Translations under genes and position numbers: made by a program
In this document: positions 1 to 8,732 of the stretch, piece after piece
How positions within the stretch are numbered: the stretch's first letter is position 1
How the letters are laid out: the number at the start of each line of letters is the position of its first letter
The notes under the pieces: model-generated
Databases searched by the model: none
Told to the model about the DNA's origin: nothing
What the model saw: the letters and a program-made list of their open reading frames with translations, nothing else
DNA from: Rhypophila decipiens
Lineage: Eukaryota; Ascomycota; Sordariomycetes; Sordariales; Naviculisporaceae
Length of the DNA stretch: 29,509 nucleotides
Direction: 5' to 3'
Assembly: GCA_033297075.1 (NCBI GenBank)
Contig: MU858330.1
Location: 1 to 29,509 of the forward strand

Positions 1-488
1 CTTGGACGAGATAATGGCGGATTTGGATGAACCGAATGTAGTTAGCGTGCATAGGCCCTTTAGGCTCAGTGCCTCCGGGCGAAATAAATTCCATCTATCC
101 ATCCATTATCTTGGCCGGAAATTGGCCACTTGCGCAGTCGTTGATTGTCCAAGTCTTTATTTTCGCAGATCAGGTTGATAGCAAGACTGACACGAATATG
201 ACAAGTACGGTGCAGGGAGTTTGTGGTAATAATTATCAGCTTCAATATGCGTATTGAATCATACCATAATTAAGCTGTGGCATTTGCTTGCTAAATGAGA
301 TACATCCTTCGTCATAAATATCACTATTGGCACCCATTTTCTGTCGAAACTCTTCTTCCCGACAAAGTCGAACGAAAACCACCAGAGCATTTGAACTGAT
401 CAATATCAACCACCCCATAGTGTTTCTCTGAGAAGCCAACCAACAGACTCAGTAACAGAAGCTACTATAATTACAAACGCAACTTATT
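1..488. other. Intergenic, no supported gene
   Basis: AT-rich sequence with only short open frames on both strands. The longest minus-strand frame beginning with ATG (start at 418) would give 58 aa with one hydrophobic stretch, and nothing about it suggests a real gene. No RNA gene or repeat was recognised. Confidence 0.5.
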
Positions 489-827
489 ATGATAACATCA
501 CCATCTACGAAACAACCCACGCCCGCAGAAACAAACATGCAAACCAAGACACCTCTCGAAAACAACATGGTCTTGAATGAAGAACACAATAGCGACGATC
601 AAAGCATCTACAAACATAAAACCGAGGATAAGGATAAAAAGAAGGAACTGAGAATGAGGCACAAAGTCCTGGCTAAAATAAGTAAGTCCCAACCGTCCAG
701 ACCCGAAGCCACGGACTTCACGGCACTTTTCGGTCTACATTTCCCCTTTCCCTGCACAATGTACAGTAGCTGACAATTTTCGCCTTTTAAAGCGTGGTTC
801 TTTGTGGCTATTGGATATTCTGTTTAA
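489..827 (+). CDS. Possible small spliced protein, 75 aa, unknown function
   Basis: The model is exon 489-681, intron 682-792 (111 nt) and exon 793-827. The intron has a GTAAGT donor, a CTGAC branch-like site at about 768-772 and an AAAG acceptor. Splicing joins a polar N-terminal part, rich in Thr, Pro and Asn and then Lys/Glu (KTEDKDKKKELRMRHKVL), to a short hydrophobic tail WFFVAIGYSV. Read through, the frame would instead continue to a stop at about 773. I recognise no family. The case for a gene rests on the good intron signals and a normal ATG; the tail could be a weak membrane anchor. A chance open frame remains possible. Confidence 0.35.
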
Positions 828-1240
828 GAAGTTGGATAATGCGAAGGAAGTTACTGCTGTTTGATCTGCGGACTTGGTGGATGTTGAAAACTCTATGTAA
901 TTATGTTCATCTAGATTATCCAGAGCGTGCTGATAATGGCTGTAATGTATCGGTACTGTACTCTAGTGTACTGTACCTGGCCGGTTACCGGCCCCGAATT
1001 CGGCCCGGCAGCATCCAGCACTATGATTCTTTCCCGTTTGTCCATGCACCTGTTATTGGCCAGGCGAGACCTGCGACAGAAAATGGAATCCAATCAGCTC
1101 GGTGACCCCTCATCTCTTGTTCTTCTTTTCTGTCAACATCAATCTTCTGGAACTACCATCGCAGGAGAAAATCGCCTAGCTCTTGATACTTTCACTTGTC
1201 CGTTGTCCATACATCAACATCTAACTTCATTTTAAACACG
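828..1240. other. Intergenic region upstream of the HET gene
   Basis: No coding frame stands out. It contains a cluster of symmetrical sequence at 953-1003: GTACTGTAC twice (953-961 and 968-976), then GGCCGGTTACCGGCC (979-993, 7-bp arms around one base), then CCGAATTCGG (994-1003, a perfect palindrome). The cluster lies about 240-290 bp before the HET start codon and may be regulatory, which is inference. Confidence 0.4.
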
Positions 1241-3262
1241 ATGAGACTTCTCAACACAGCATCCCTCCAATTGACAGAGTTCTTTTCTGATATCCCCTCA
1301 TATGCAATCCTGTCACACACATGGGGAAGCGAAGAGATCACCTTCCAAGACCTGTCAGAAACCCATCTTCATCCCAACTCATCCCTATCTGCCACGACCC
1401 GCAATCGGAAAGGCTACCGAAAGATTGTCGACTTTTGCAACAAAGCTCGAGCTGATGATTTCGACTGGGCCTGGGCGGATACTTGTTGCATCGACAAGAG
1501 CTCAAGCAGTGAGCTCTCAGAAGCCATCAACTCGATGTACAAATGGTACTCTATATCCTCCGTCTGTTATGTGTACCTCGAAGACTTTTCCCCTCTACCA
1601 CCAGGCTGGCACGTGTCTTCTTCAACCTGGGGCCCTTTCGTGGCCAGTAGGTGGTTCTCACGTCGCTGGACTTTGCAAGAGCTCATCGCGCCTGAGTCGG
1701 TTACCTTCTTTGCCAACGACTGGTCCGACTTGGGTTCAAAATTCAGTACGAGAAACATTTTGGCCGAGCACACCAGAGTACCCAAGAATGTTCTACGCGG
1801 AGTATCGCCCTCAGTATGCTCAGCTGCTGAGCGAATGAGTTGGGCAGCGGAACGGGAGACATCCCGTGAGGAGGACTTGGCATATTCATTGTTAGGAATC
1901 TTTGGTATCCACATGCCACTACTCTACGGCGAAGGTGGACCTAGAGTTTTCCAAAGACTGCAGGAAGAGATATGGAAAAGGGAAGAAGCGTTCTCATTGT
2001 TGCTATGGCCCCTGCTGGACCTCGAAGGAGATCTTGTGTCTCCGTCCATCAGTGCTCTGGCTCCCCATCCTCGTCACTTCAAAGTCCCATTCGATATACC
2101 AATCTTACCCGAAGCTCCGAAGCAACGGGCAGGTTCCAATGCCTTCACACCGATCGGAAAACTCACACTACCAACCTGGGACGCCGTGAGGGAGGACCAC
2201 AAAAGTTTCGCTTGGGATTTCTCTCAGAAATTGCTTACTGGCTCGCACCCATCTAACCAACCCGAGCGCTTGGCAAGGGCGCGGCAGGCAAGATATGCCG
2301 AGAGCTTCCCAATTATCACCCCCCGCGGACTCTCTACTTTTCTTGCTGTGACTGAATTCGGTGATCAAGAGATCCTTGCCTGGCCGTTCTGTCGGATAGG
2401 TGAATTTCGTATTTGCATTCGACTGGGGATTGGTGACCCCGAGTTTGGTAGCAGACTCAGAAACGATGATATTCCAGTGGAAGTGTCACGTCCATCTGGG
2501 CACGAAGGTCTTTGGCTTTTGTATGATTCAGTACCTGATAACGACCACATATTGGGATTTAACTCATGCAACCCTTCTGGCTTAGATTGGATCTTGCGCA
2601 AAATATTTCTCCAGGTCCAAGAGCAGCCCGAACGTGGGAGGACCAGGGCCAGGTCTATTCTGGACGAGTTTTCTTTCTTTGCTGAGATTAAGGCCGATTC
2701 GACCACGGGAAACCCTCTATCTAGCTCCGGCAAACAGGTTATGACTGAGGTAGTTGAATTCTTTCCACAAAAAGCATGCATCATTAATCAGGGCCGTGAT
2801 GTCATGGACTGCCAAGAGGTAACGAACTGGCAACCGCCATACCCTGGGGTCAAGGCGGGCGTCTTGCTAAGGATTTGGGACCTGGGAAGTGTTTTATCAC
2901 GATCCAGGTCCCCTGCTTATGAGGCAGACGATCTTCCTAACAGCTTTCTCGTCGTTGTTGCGGTTTCTCAACACCATTCCGGGACGAGATATCCAACCCC
3001 TTGCTGTCTCATACAGCGTGTGGAATGCCCAGGAGGAAGCACTCTTCACGATGAATCTTATCACAGTCGGTATACCCTAAATTGCAAAGGTAGTGTTTGC
3101 GATTGTTGTGATCGCCCCGCGATCACGCTGAGACACATGGGTGTAAATTTCCAAAGAGTGGCGGCGATTCAGTATTCACGAAGAAAGCCCATAGATGGAT
3201 TATCTTTGGTTATTTCGGTGGGTATAATATCCGATGCAGAGGAGGCAGGGGCAATGTCTTGA
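1241..3262 (+). CDS. HET-domain (heterokaryon incompatibility) protein
   Basis: A single-exon frame of 673 aa. I chose the ATG at 1241 because MRLLNT is the usual beginning of this family; the frame opens 15 codons earlier, but without ATG. The N-terminal third carries the HET signature blocks in order: YAILSHTWG (residues about 21-29), a GYRKI..FC block, WAWADTCCIDK (about 79-89), the YKWYS...CYVYLED block, and SRRWTLQELIAP (about 140-151). Just downstream is the AYSLLGIFGIHMPLLYGEG block (about 212-230) typical of HET proteins of the HET-E/HET-D/HET-R type. The remaining ~440 residues match nothing I know, and there is no NACHT or WD40 region. HET proteins trigger cell death when genetically different hyphae fuse. 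Such genes occur in many copies in ascomycetes, so the partner and role here cannot be told. No stop or frameshift is seen. Confidence 0.9.
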   Translation: MRLLNTASLQLTEFFSDIPSYAILSHTWGSEEITFQDLSETHLHPNSSLSATTRNRKGYRKIVDFCNKARADDFDWAWADTCCIDKSSSSELSEAINSMYKWYSISSVCYVYLEDFSPLPPGWHVSSSTWGPFVASRWFSRRWTLQELIAPESVTFFANDWSDLGSKFSTRNILAEHTRVPKNVLRGVSPSVCSAAERMSWAAERETSREEDLAYSLLGIFGIHMPLLYGEGGPRVFQRLQEEIWKREEAFSLLLWPLLDLEGDLVSPSISALAPHPRHFKVPFDIPILPEAPKQRAGSNAFTPIGKLTLPTWDAVREDHKSFAWDFSQKLLTGSHPSNQPERLARARQARYAESFPIITPRGLSTFLAVTEFGDQEILAWPFCRIGEFRICIRLGIGDPEFGSRLRNDDIPVEVSRPSGHEGLWLLYDSVPDNDHILGFNSCNPSGLDWILRKIFLQVQEQPERGRTRARSILDEFSFFAEIKADSTTGNPLSSSGKQVMTEVVEFFPQKACIINQGRDVMDCQEVTNWQPPYPGVKAGVLLRIWDLGSVLSRSRSPAYEADDLPNSFLVVVAVSQHHSGTRYPTPCCLIQRVECPGGSTLHDESYHSRYTLNCKGSVCDCCDRPAITLRHMGVNFQRVAAIQYSRRKPIDGLSLVISVGIISDAEEAGAMS

Positions 3263-3714
3263 TGCTTATCAAAAGACTTCAGAACGAAGTTCTCATGACG
3301 GGGTTAGCATGTATGGCACTGGCGTTGGTGTCTTACGCCACTATTTTAACTTTTCTTTTTCCACCAGTTAGCAAGCAATGACAATATCACAGCGAAAGGT
3401 GACGGGGGCGATATGCTACACTCGCTCTCCTCCTGGGTAAGGTACAATCTATCACAAAGGGTTCAAATAAGATGCTATCAAGTGGTTTACACCACATGAG
3501 GTTCGAGCACTCTTGAATAAGACGGAATGCAGTGCCTCAAATGGCATCAAGTTCAAGTTATGTTCAGACTCTTTATGAATTAAACACAACTGATCATGAT
3601 TTGATCTCGAAAAATCGGACTGAACAACATTGACAAATTTCCACTCTTCTGAGTCATCACTCAGGATACAAGGAGCGTTAGGCCCCAAGTGTAAAGAATT
3701 ATATATACATGATC
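3263..3714. other. Intergenic, no gene seen
   Basis: This stretch lies between the convergent 3' ends of the HET gene and the RNase-like gene. It has only short frames on both strands and presumably carries both 3' UTRs. Confidence 0.5.
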
Positions 3715-4261
3715 CTAGGTTCTCTTTGGCCGATAGCTTGCTAGCGAAAAGTCTCCTTTGTACCCGCCTTGCCCGTCCTTGTACTCAGTACGTTTGGTAG
3801 GATCGTGATACGCGATATCAAACTCGCTCCTGTCACTCCTGTTGTAGATGCCCCTTGCCCCACCAGCGGCTAACTTTCCCGTATTGGGATCCCAGCTTCC
3901 CTGTGCCAAGACTGGGTACTCCGTCCAAGGTTTCTTGGCCTGCAACGCCAGCTTTTCTCTGTTTACAAAATTGGCGGGGTACTCGGCGAGCCTGTCGCGT
4001 TTGCTTGTCTGGGACTTGATACGAGGCCTCTTGTCGGGTGCTTCAGCTACCTGGCGCCGAGCGTCTGCTGCGCGGATGTACCGGGCTGGATCATCTTCCG
4101 GGAGGTTGGAGCAGGAGTACTAGTACAGGAGGAGGAGCAGGGTTAGGGCTGCCTTTCCACAGTTGGAGGCTTGGACGAGATGGACTTACATGCGAGCTGT
4201 CAGTTCCCGTGCGTCGGGGGCTGTTGAACTCATCGCCGGTATAATACGAGTTCGATGACAT
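3715..4261 (-). CDS. RNase N1/T1-fold-like protein without signal peptide
   Basis: Two exons on the minus strand. Exon 1 runs 4261-4190 (24 codons), the intron 4189-4120 (70 nt: GTAAGT donor, CCCTAAC branch, TAG acceptor) and exon 2 4119-3715, giving 158 aa. The N-terminal half is polar and highly charged with no hydrophobic signal, so the product should be intracellular. The C-terminal half follows the order of the RNase N1/T1 fold: EYPANFVNRE (70-79), PWTEYPVLAQG (88-98), GGARGIYN (110-117) and DIAYHD (125-130). By that alignment Tyr71, Glu91, Arg113 and His129 fall on the known catalytic positions (Tyr38, Glu58, Arg77 and His92 of RNase T1), while the position of His40 is Ala73. The assignment is by eye; RNA cleavage is inferred. 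It is divergent from the DUF3632 gene, 755 bp away. Confidence 0.65.
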
Positions 4262-5016
4262 AGTGTCTGAGGTCTGAAGAGAGTACCGAGGTAATACAGG
4301 AAGAAAAAAGGTGATTCCAAACTTGAAAGTTACAGACCAGCGTAACAAGTCAAGGATGAGGGAATTACTGAGACGAGCTGGAGACGAGATGATATAGAGA
4401 AGGAGATAGAACTGAAACTGAATGAGGTGTGTGTGTGAAGATGCTTATAATTGAAGTCAAGGTGGAAGTTGCTGGCTTAAATGAGTCTCGGTCGGCCAAC
4501 AACACACAGGCTCTGCATCTTGTCCATTCGGTAAGGGTATCATCGAGCTCATGTTTGCCGCCTGATTGTGATAACTCTGGTCCCGTTGATGTACCTTAGC
4601 TTGGTGGTTTGGACGGAAATAGCCCATCCGTACCGACAGTCTGGTTCCAACCGCGCAATGCGAGGCTCGGTGTTTCGACTGGAGATTGGAGGTGGTATGC
4701 GGCCGGGCCGTTGGGCGGTTGTTAATTTAGCCATGATCTGAACTCCAGTTGTTGGTGATTTTGATGCGGGGTCTGAAGTGATTGTCCCGACAGTTTGGTT
4801 CGAGCCGCTGGGTGTTACGGACTAGTCTGACTAGAGGGGGCTTAGACGTGAAGCGAGCTGGTGAGGTTGCCGCGCGCCTCGGAGAATTTTAGCGCATAAC
4901 CTCTCCCCGCTCCCCCCATATTTCAGCAATCAATCGAAGCACCAAATTTTCAACTTCACAACACTTTCCAAAGCCTAACTCATCCAACATCTTCTTTTCC
5001 TCCCATCACGCAAATC
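4262..5016. other. Divergent intergenic region
   Basis: This is the shared upstream region of the RNase-like gene (minus) and the DUF3632 gene (plus). A TATA-like TTATAAT lies near 4444-4450, about 185 bp before the minus-strand start. Two related 22-bp blocks at 4633-4654 and 4787-4808 (three mismatches, same orientation) are the only repeat noticed. A pyrimidine-rich leader (about 4960-5010) precedes the plus-strand ATG. No coding frame is convincing. Confidence 0.45.
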
Positions 5017-5928
5017 ATGGCTAAGCAACTCAACGATGACCTCGATATCCTCATGGATGAAGAGGGATTTGACGACTTTCAAGAGAAAATGGTCAGGGTG
5101 CTTCAGTCCGCATTTACTGCTCTCTCAGAAAATCCGGTTGCTTCAATCGCCGAACAAGCAGCGCGCGTTGCGTCTGGACTACAAGATTTAATTCCGGATC
5201 CAAAGCCCGACGAGCTCGGGTACTTCGAGAACGTTTGGCACGGCCTGATCAAGATCGCATCACGGATCCCTCACACCGACGACCAGAGCCATATGCTCCT
5301 CGTCAAGACTTTCCAAGCCCTCAGAGCAAGCGAGTCACCCTTGTGGAAAGAGCTGGTCACGTTTAGTGGCATTCTCAGAGACCACTGGGTTGGTACGTGC
5401 CCCTTCAAATGACAAGACTAAAACTCGTACTGACAAAACACAGACCCCACATGGGAGTGGCACCCAGAACACGAGTGTCTCAAACTGGACCAATGGCTGA
5501 ACCTAAACTCGTTTGTCGCGCGTCTTCACGGCAGTGGAGCCTTCACACGCAACAGCTTCCCGCTCTGGCAACTCATCGCGGGTCTAGAGGATGACCTGGC
5601 TGCCAATGCCAAAGGAGATTGCTCACCTGCCGAGGCCGCCGACAACAGAGTCGCCGTTGCATGCGAGTACCTGATCCACACTTCGCCTGCCATGCTTGAA
5701 GAGTCCCTTATGGAGACTGGGGACCTTATAGTCAATGAGGAAATGCGGCGGTCCTATGCAGGCGGAGTGCTCTTCTCGGGCGGCCCGGGCTTCAGTACCG
5801 AGCGTTGGGGGTTCTGGAAGAGAAGGCTTGGAGAGCTGCGACCCACGGTGAGCACGGGTGTGGCGCTGAGTGTTGATCGCGCTCTTCGCAGCATGAAAGC
5901 CGCGGCGACGGCCCTGGTGGAGAAGTAG
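5017..5928 (+). CDS. DUF3632 family protein
   Basis: Two exons. Exon 1 is 5017-5392 and exon 2 is 5444-5928, separated by a 51-nt intron with a GTACGT donor, a CTGAC branch site and a CACAG acceptor, giving 286 aa. Skipping the splice would end the frame at 5412. The spliced product reads like the fungal DUF3632 family: an acidic helical N-terminus, a WEWHPEHECLKLDQWLNLNS-type segment at the start of exon 2, FVARLH, a WQLIAGLEDDL helix, and the C-terminal GPGFSTERWGFWKRRL signature (about residues 240-258). The family is restricted to filamentous fungi, is common in multiple copies, and has no established biochemical function. The start context (a pyrimidine-rich leader, then ATGGC) is typical. 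No lesions are seen. Confidence 0.85.
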
Positions 5929-6547
5929 GTGGATGAATCGATAGGATTTTAGAGGTTGGTCTTGTCATAATATAGAGTCACGTTGCAGCGCATCGCCGAT
6001 CTCAGAAACGCGGTGACTGGTGTGTTTTAATAGGGCTTGGTATGGAGTTTCCTGTTTCCGGCAGCTTCTACCTGGAAAAGAAAAGACATGAAATGAAGAG
6101 AGGAGAGCAATGAATGGAAAGAATGTCCAAGTCTCTGGCTTTAATCCAAAACCAAATAACAGCTTTAACTTGGTCGAAATGAGCTGCAACCACTTGCTAC
6201 ATACTTCTTTGCAATGAATGTTTCAGGCTAGAGCTTGCAATCAAAGTTGAGTTCATACACGAGTGACGTAGTCTTGCATCACGACCATAAAAAACCAAGA
6301 ATAAAGTTTTCATCGTCATCGAAAAGCTTGCTATATATATGTTTCATAGATAATAGCAAGGCGGACAGTATCCCCAATCCTTCTTGAAGTAGCCCACCTA
6401 CTTCATCATCAACAGCTGTTGTGTCATAGGTGCATTGCACTCTAAGCGACACCAAACCAAACCTCAAAGGAATGCCACAGATTAGCTCATTGCATCCCCA
6501 GATCCGACAATGTTTTATGAATGGGGGCACTTACTGGGACACCTGCA
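5929..6547. other. Intergenic, no gene seen
   Basis: Convergent 3' flanks of the DUF3632 gene and the small secreted protein gene. Only short frames occur on both strands. A GTAAGT-like motif on the minus strand at about 6532-6527 lies just after the stop of the secreted protein, so a 3' UTR intron is possible but unproven. Confidence 0.45.
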
Positions 6548-6817
6548 TCACTTTGAACAGTAGCACTCGCAGGTCTGCCACCCAGAAATGCAGTTTCCGC
6601 TGTCCTCGTAGTGGTGCACAGAGCAGCCCTTGCAGCTCTTGTTGAGCGCCTGTGCGTTGCAGCGGTTGGTGCAATCGTTGCCCCATTCCCATTCACAGCC
6701 ACCGCCTTGCCATGCGTCGCAATAGGCCTTTGGTTCGATCTTTGCTGCGTCGAGGGCCACGGCTAGGCCCAGAGAGGGAAGGGCAAGAAGAGTGGCGGTG
6801 ATTGCTGGAAGGCGCAT
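6548..6817 (-). CDS. Small secreted cysteine-rich protein, 89 aa
   Basis: A single exon starting at ATG 6817. The first ~20 residues form a clear secretion signal: a charged start, then a run of Leu, Ala and Val (TLLALPSLGLAVA). The mature part is about 68 aa with ten cysteines, enough for five disulfides. Their spacing is C-x7-C-x7-C-x3-C-x8-C-x2-C-x10-C-x6-C-x1-C-x1-C, with CTNRC in the middle and CECYC at the end. The CxxxC...CxC order recalls cysteine-stabilised alpha/beta (defensin-like) folds, but I cannot confirm that fold. It could be an effector, an antimicrobial peptide or a wall protein. A TATA-like ATAAAAAG lies at about 6950-6943, roughly 130 bp before the start codon. Confidence 0.75.
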   Translation of the reverse strand: MRLPAITATLLALPSLGLAVALDAAKIEPKAYCDAWQGGGCEWEWGNDCTNRCNAQALNKSCKGCSVHHYEDSGNCISGWQTCECYCSK

Positions 6818-7357
6818 TTTGTGTTTGATTTGTTGGAATAGTATTGCTTGATTGTTTTAAGGGAATGATGTCTGATGATTGTTCAAGTTCTGAGACTTTG
6901 TTTAGGGCGGATGAAAGTTCGAGGGTGAGTGGAATCAGAGGGCTTTTTATCCTTATTTCTGCGCCAAGAGAGTCGCCGTCTTGACTCTCACTTCACCATG
7001 AGCCTTGTGTTCGCAAGAAGCAACTTCATGATTGCCGCCCGATGGCTGTTTTATCTACCGAACGAATTGTCCCGTGCTTATACTGATCTTTGTCGTCAGC
7101 AAGCCTTGGCTTTGGCGGTGATAACCAATGGCCACCGTCCTTTCTACACCTAACCGGTATCTTTCATTGATCAATATGACACTAGAAAGGAAGGCGCATG
7201 CTTTCAGAAGCAACTAAATATCATCATAGTACGTAATGAAACTTCTTCTTGCTGGGGGGCTGACAATCTACTAGGCGCAGCTTTCGAGTTCTTTCTCACG
7301 ATCGTCGCGACATACAGATGGCCTTCTTTGACTTTGGCAAACAACGACCATTGGATA
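6818..7357. other. Intergenic up to the Tc1-like element
   Basis: Upstream region of the secreted-protein gene, extending to the TA dinucleotide (7356-7357) that borders the transposon. No supported gene. Confidence 0.45.
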
Positions 7358-7385
7358 CCAACGCCATGAAAAAAGTCTGTGTGCA
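7358..7385 (+). repeat. Left terminal inverted repeat of Tc1-like element
   Basis: It starts next to TA at 7356-7357. Positions 7364-7385 are the exact reverse complement of 8672-8693. Confidence 0.85.
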
Positions 7386-7459
7386 ACCCCACTAACCACG
7401 ACGCGCCCCCAACGCGTCGCGATCGACTCCCCTTAACCAAACTAACACTACGCAACACA

Positions 7460-8572
7460 ATGGCCTCTAAATTACGCGCATTCGGCACTGAAATATCAAG
7501 AAATCGACGACTTAATAGTGAATTATCAAAAGAGGTTCGATCTGCAATAATTTCAGCTCAATTCGCTGGCGAGAAAAAGGCCCAGTTAGCTAGGGACTTC
7601 GGAGTCCACCGCAATACAATCAACCGCACCTTGGATCGCTGGCAACACCACCATACACTCAAGTCACTGCCTAGGACTGGCAGGCCCCAAGTTTTAAGTC
7701 CTCGACAAATACGATTAATACTTCGGATTGTTCGAAAAGACCCCAAAATAAAGTGGAAATCCCTACGTAACGAGCTTCCTTTCGAAGTCACAATTCGGAC
7801 CTTACAAACAGTCCTACAACGCCAGTTCGATCTACGCAAGTGGCGTAGTCCACGGAGGCCTTCGCTAGACGAGAGCGATGCCCGCCAACGGTATGCTCAT
7901 TGTAAGGCCTGGCGCCCTCGCGAGCAAGAGCTCGTGGAATACACAATATATAGCGACGAGTGCAGCATACAAAACGACCCTAATGGTGGCGTAGGCTGGG
8001 TCTTTCGCTATGGCCACGAGAAGTTCAGAAAGGATCTTGTGAATAGGACCCAGCAAGCTGCCAGTCTATCCTTTATTGTGTATGCCTGGATCCGTAAAGG
8101 TCCTGGAGGTAAAAGCCCATTGGTATTCATGGAGAGGGATCCCCAAGCACCCCGAGGATGCTATTCAAGCCAGTCATATATTATGGCTCTAGATCAAGTT
8201 CTTCGATCTCAATACCGGCGGCATAGGGGGCAGAGATTCCTATATCAACAAGACAATGCCAGGATACACACATCTAGAGCAACTAAAGAGTGGTTTAGGG
8301 CCTGGGGAGTTCCCGTGATTGACTGGCCACCTTATAGCCCGGATTTCAACCCAATTGAGCACATTTGGAAGCGATTAAAGGACCTTATTTACGAATTACA
8401 CCCTCAATTTGCTGATTTGAAAGATAAAGAAGTCGACAGAGCTACAGCTAAAGAGTGGATTTTGGATGCATGGGAGCACGTTGATCAGGGGTTTATTGAC
8501 AGCTTGTTGGACTCAGTGCCGCGCCGGCGAAAGGCTGTACGTGAAGCGCGTAGATGGTATACAAAATATTGA
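7460..8572 (+). CDS. Tc1-like transposase (DD34E)
   Basis: A 370-aa frame from ATG 7460; the frame is open further upstream only through the inverted repeat and without ATG. The N-terminus has two helix-turn-helix regions (QLARDFGVHRNTINRTLDRW and the PRQIRLILRIVRKDP region) around an RTGRPQ linker, the usual bipartite DNA-binding domain that reads the terminal repeats. The catalytic triad is visible: Asp166 in YSDECS, Asp265 in YQQDNARIH and Glu300 in NPIEHIWKRLK. There are 34 residues between the second Asp and Glu, which defines the Tc1-type DD34E group. The YSPDFNPIEH block is the family hallmark. No stops or shifts occur, so it may be active. It catalyses cut-and-paste transposition into TA. 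Confidence 0.93.
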   Translation: MASKLRAFGTEISRNRRLNSELSKEVRSAIISAQFAGEKKAQLARDFGVHRNTINRTLDRWQHHHTLKSLPRTGRPQVLSPRQIRLILRIVRKDPKIKWKSLRNELPFEVTIRTLQTVLQRQFDLRKWRSPRRPSLDESDARQRYAHCKAWRPREQELVEYTIYSDECSIQNDPNGGVGWVFRYGHEKFRKDLVNRTQQAASLSFIVYAWIRKGPGGKSPLVFMERDPQAPRGCYSSQSYIMALDQVLRSQYRRHRGQRFLYQQDNARIHTSRATKEWFRAWGVPVIDWPPYSPDFNPIEHIWKRLKDLIYELHPQFADLKDKEVDRATAKEWILDAWEHVDQGFIDSLLDSVPRRRKAVREARRWYTKY

Positions 8573-8671
8573 AGCCCAGAAAATCAGCTCTATAATTAAA
8601 GTGCAATTTGGCTGTGCAATTGATGTTTGAAGTGGATGGTGGAAGTCGCGGTGGTTGGTGGGGTTGGCGAC

Positions 8672-8698
8672 TGCACACAGACTTTTTTCATGGTGTTG
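8672..8698 (-). repeat. Right terminal inverted repeat of Tc1-like element
   Basis: Inverted partner of the left repeat, followed by TA at 8699-8700. Confidence 0.85.
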
Positions 8699-8732
8699 TA
8701 GAAACACGACTGACAGCAGAATAGTGGACGCC

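Larger units (their letters stand above)
7358..8698 (+). mobile_element. Tc1/mariner-superfamily DNA transposon (DD34E), apparently intact
   Basis: A 1341-bp element bounded by TA on both sides (7356-7357 and 8699-8700), the target duplication expected of Tc1/mariner elements. A perfect 22-bp inverted match (7364-7385 against 8672-8693) lies a few bases inside each end. The outermost bases differ slightly: the left end reads CCAACG and the right end reads CAACA on its own strand. Similarity continues inward imperfectly (an ACCCCA.(T/C)AACCAC block on both sides), so the full inverted repeats may be about 50-60 bp. A single uninterrupted transposase gene fills the element. Confidence 0.88.

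Noticed and set aside
242..418. Minus-strand 58-aa frame with a hydrophobic stretch
   Set aside because: Too short, no homology recognised, no supporting signals.
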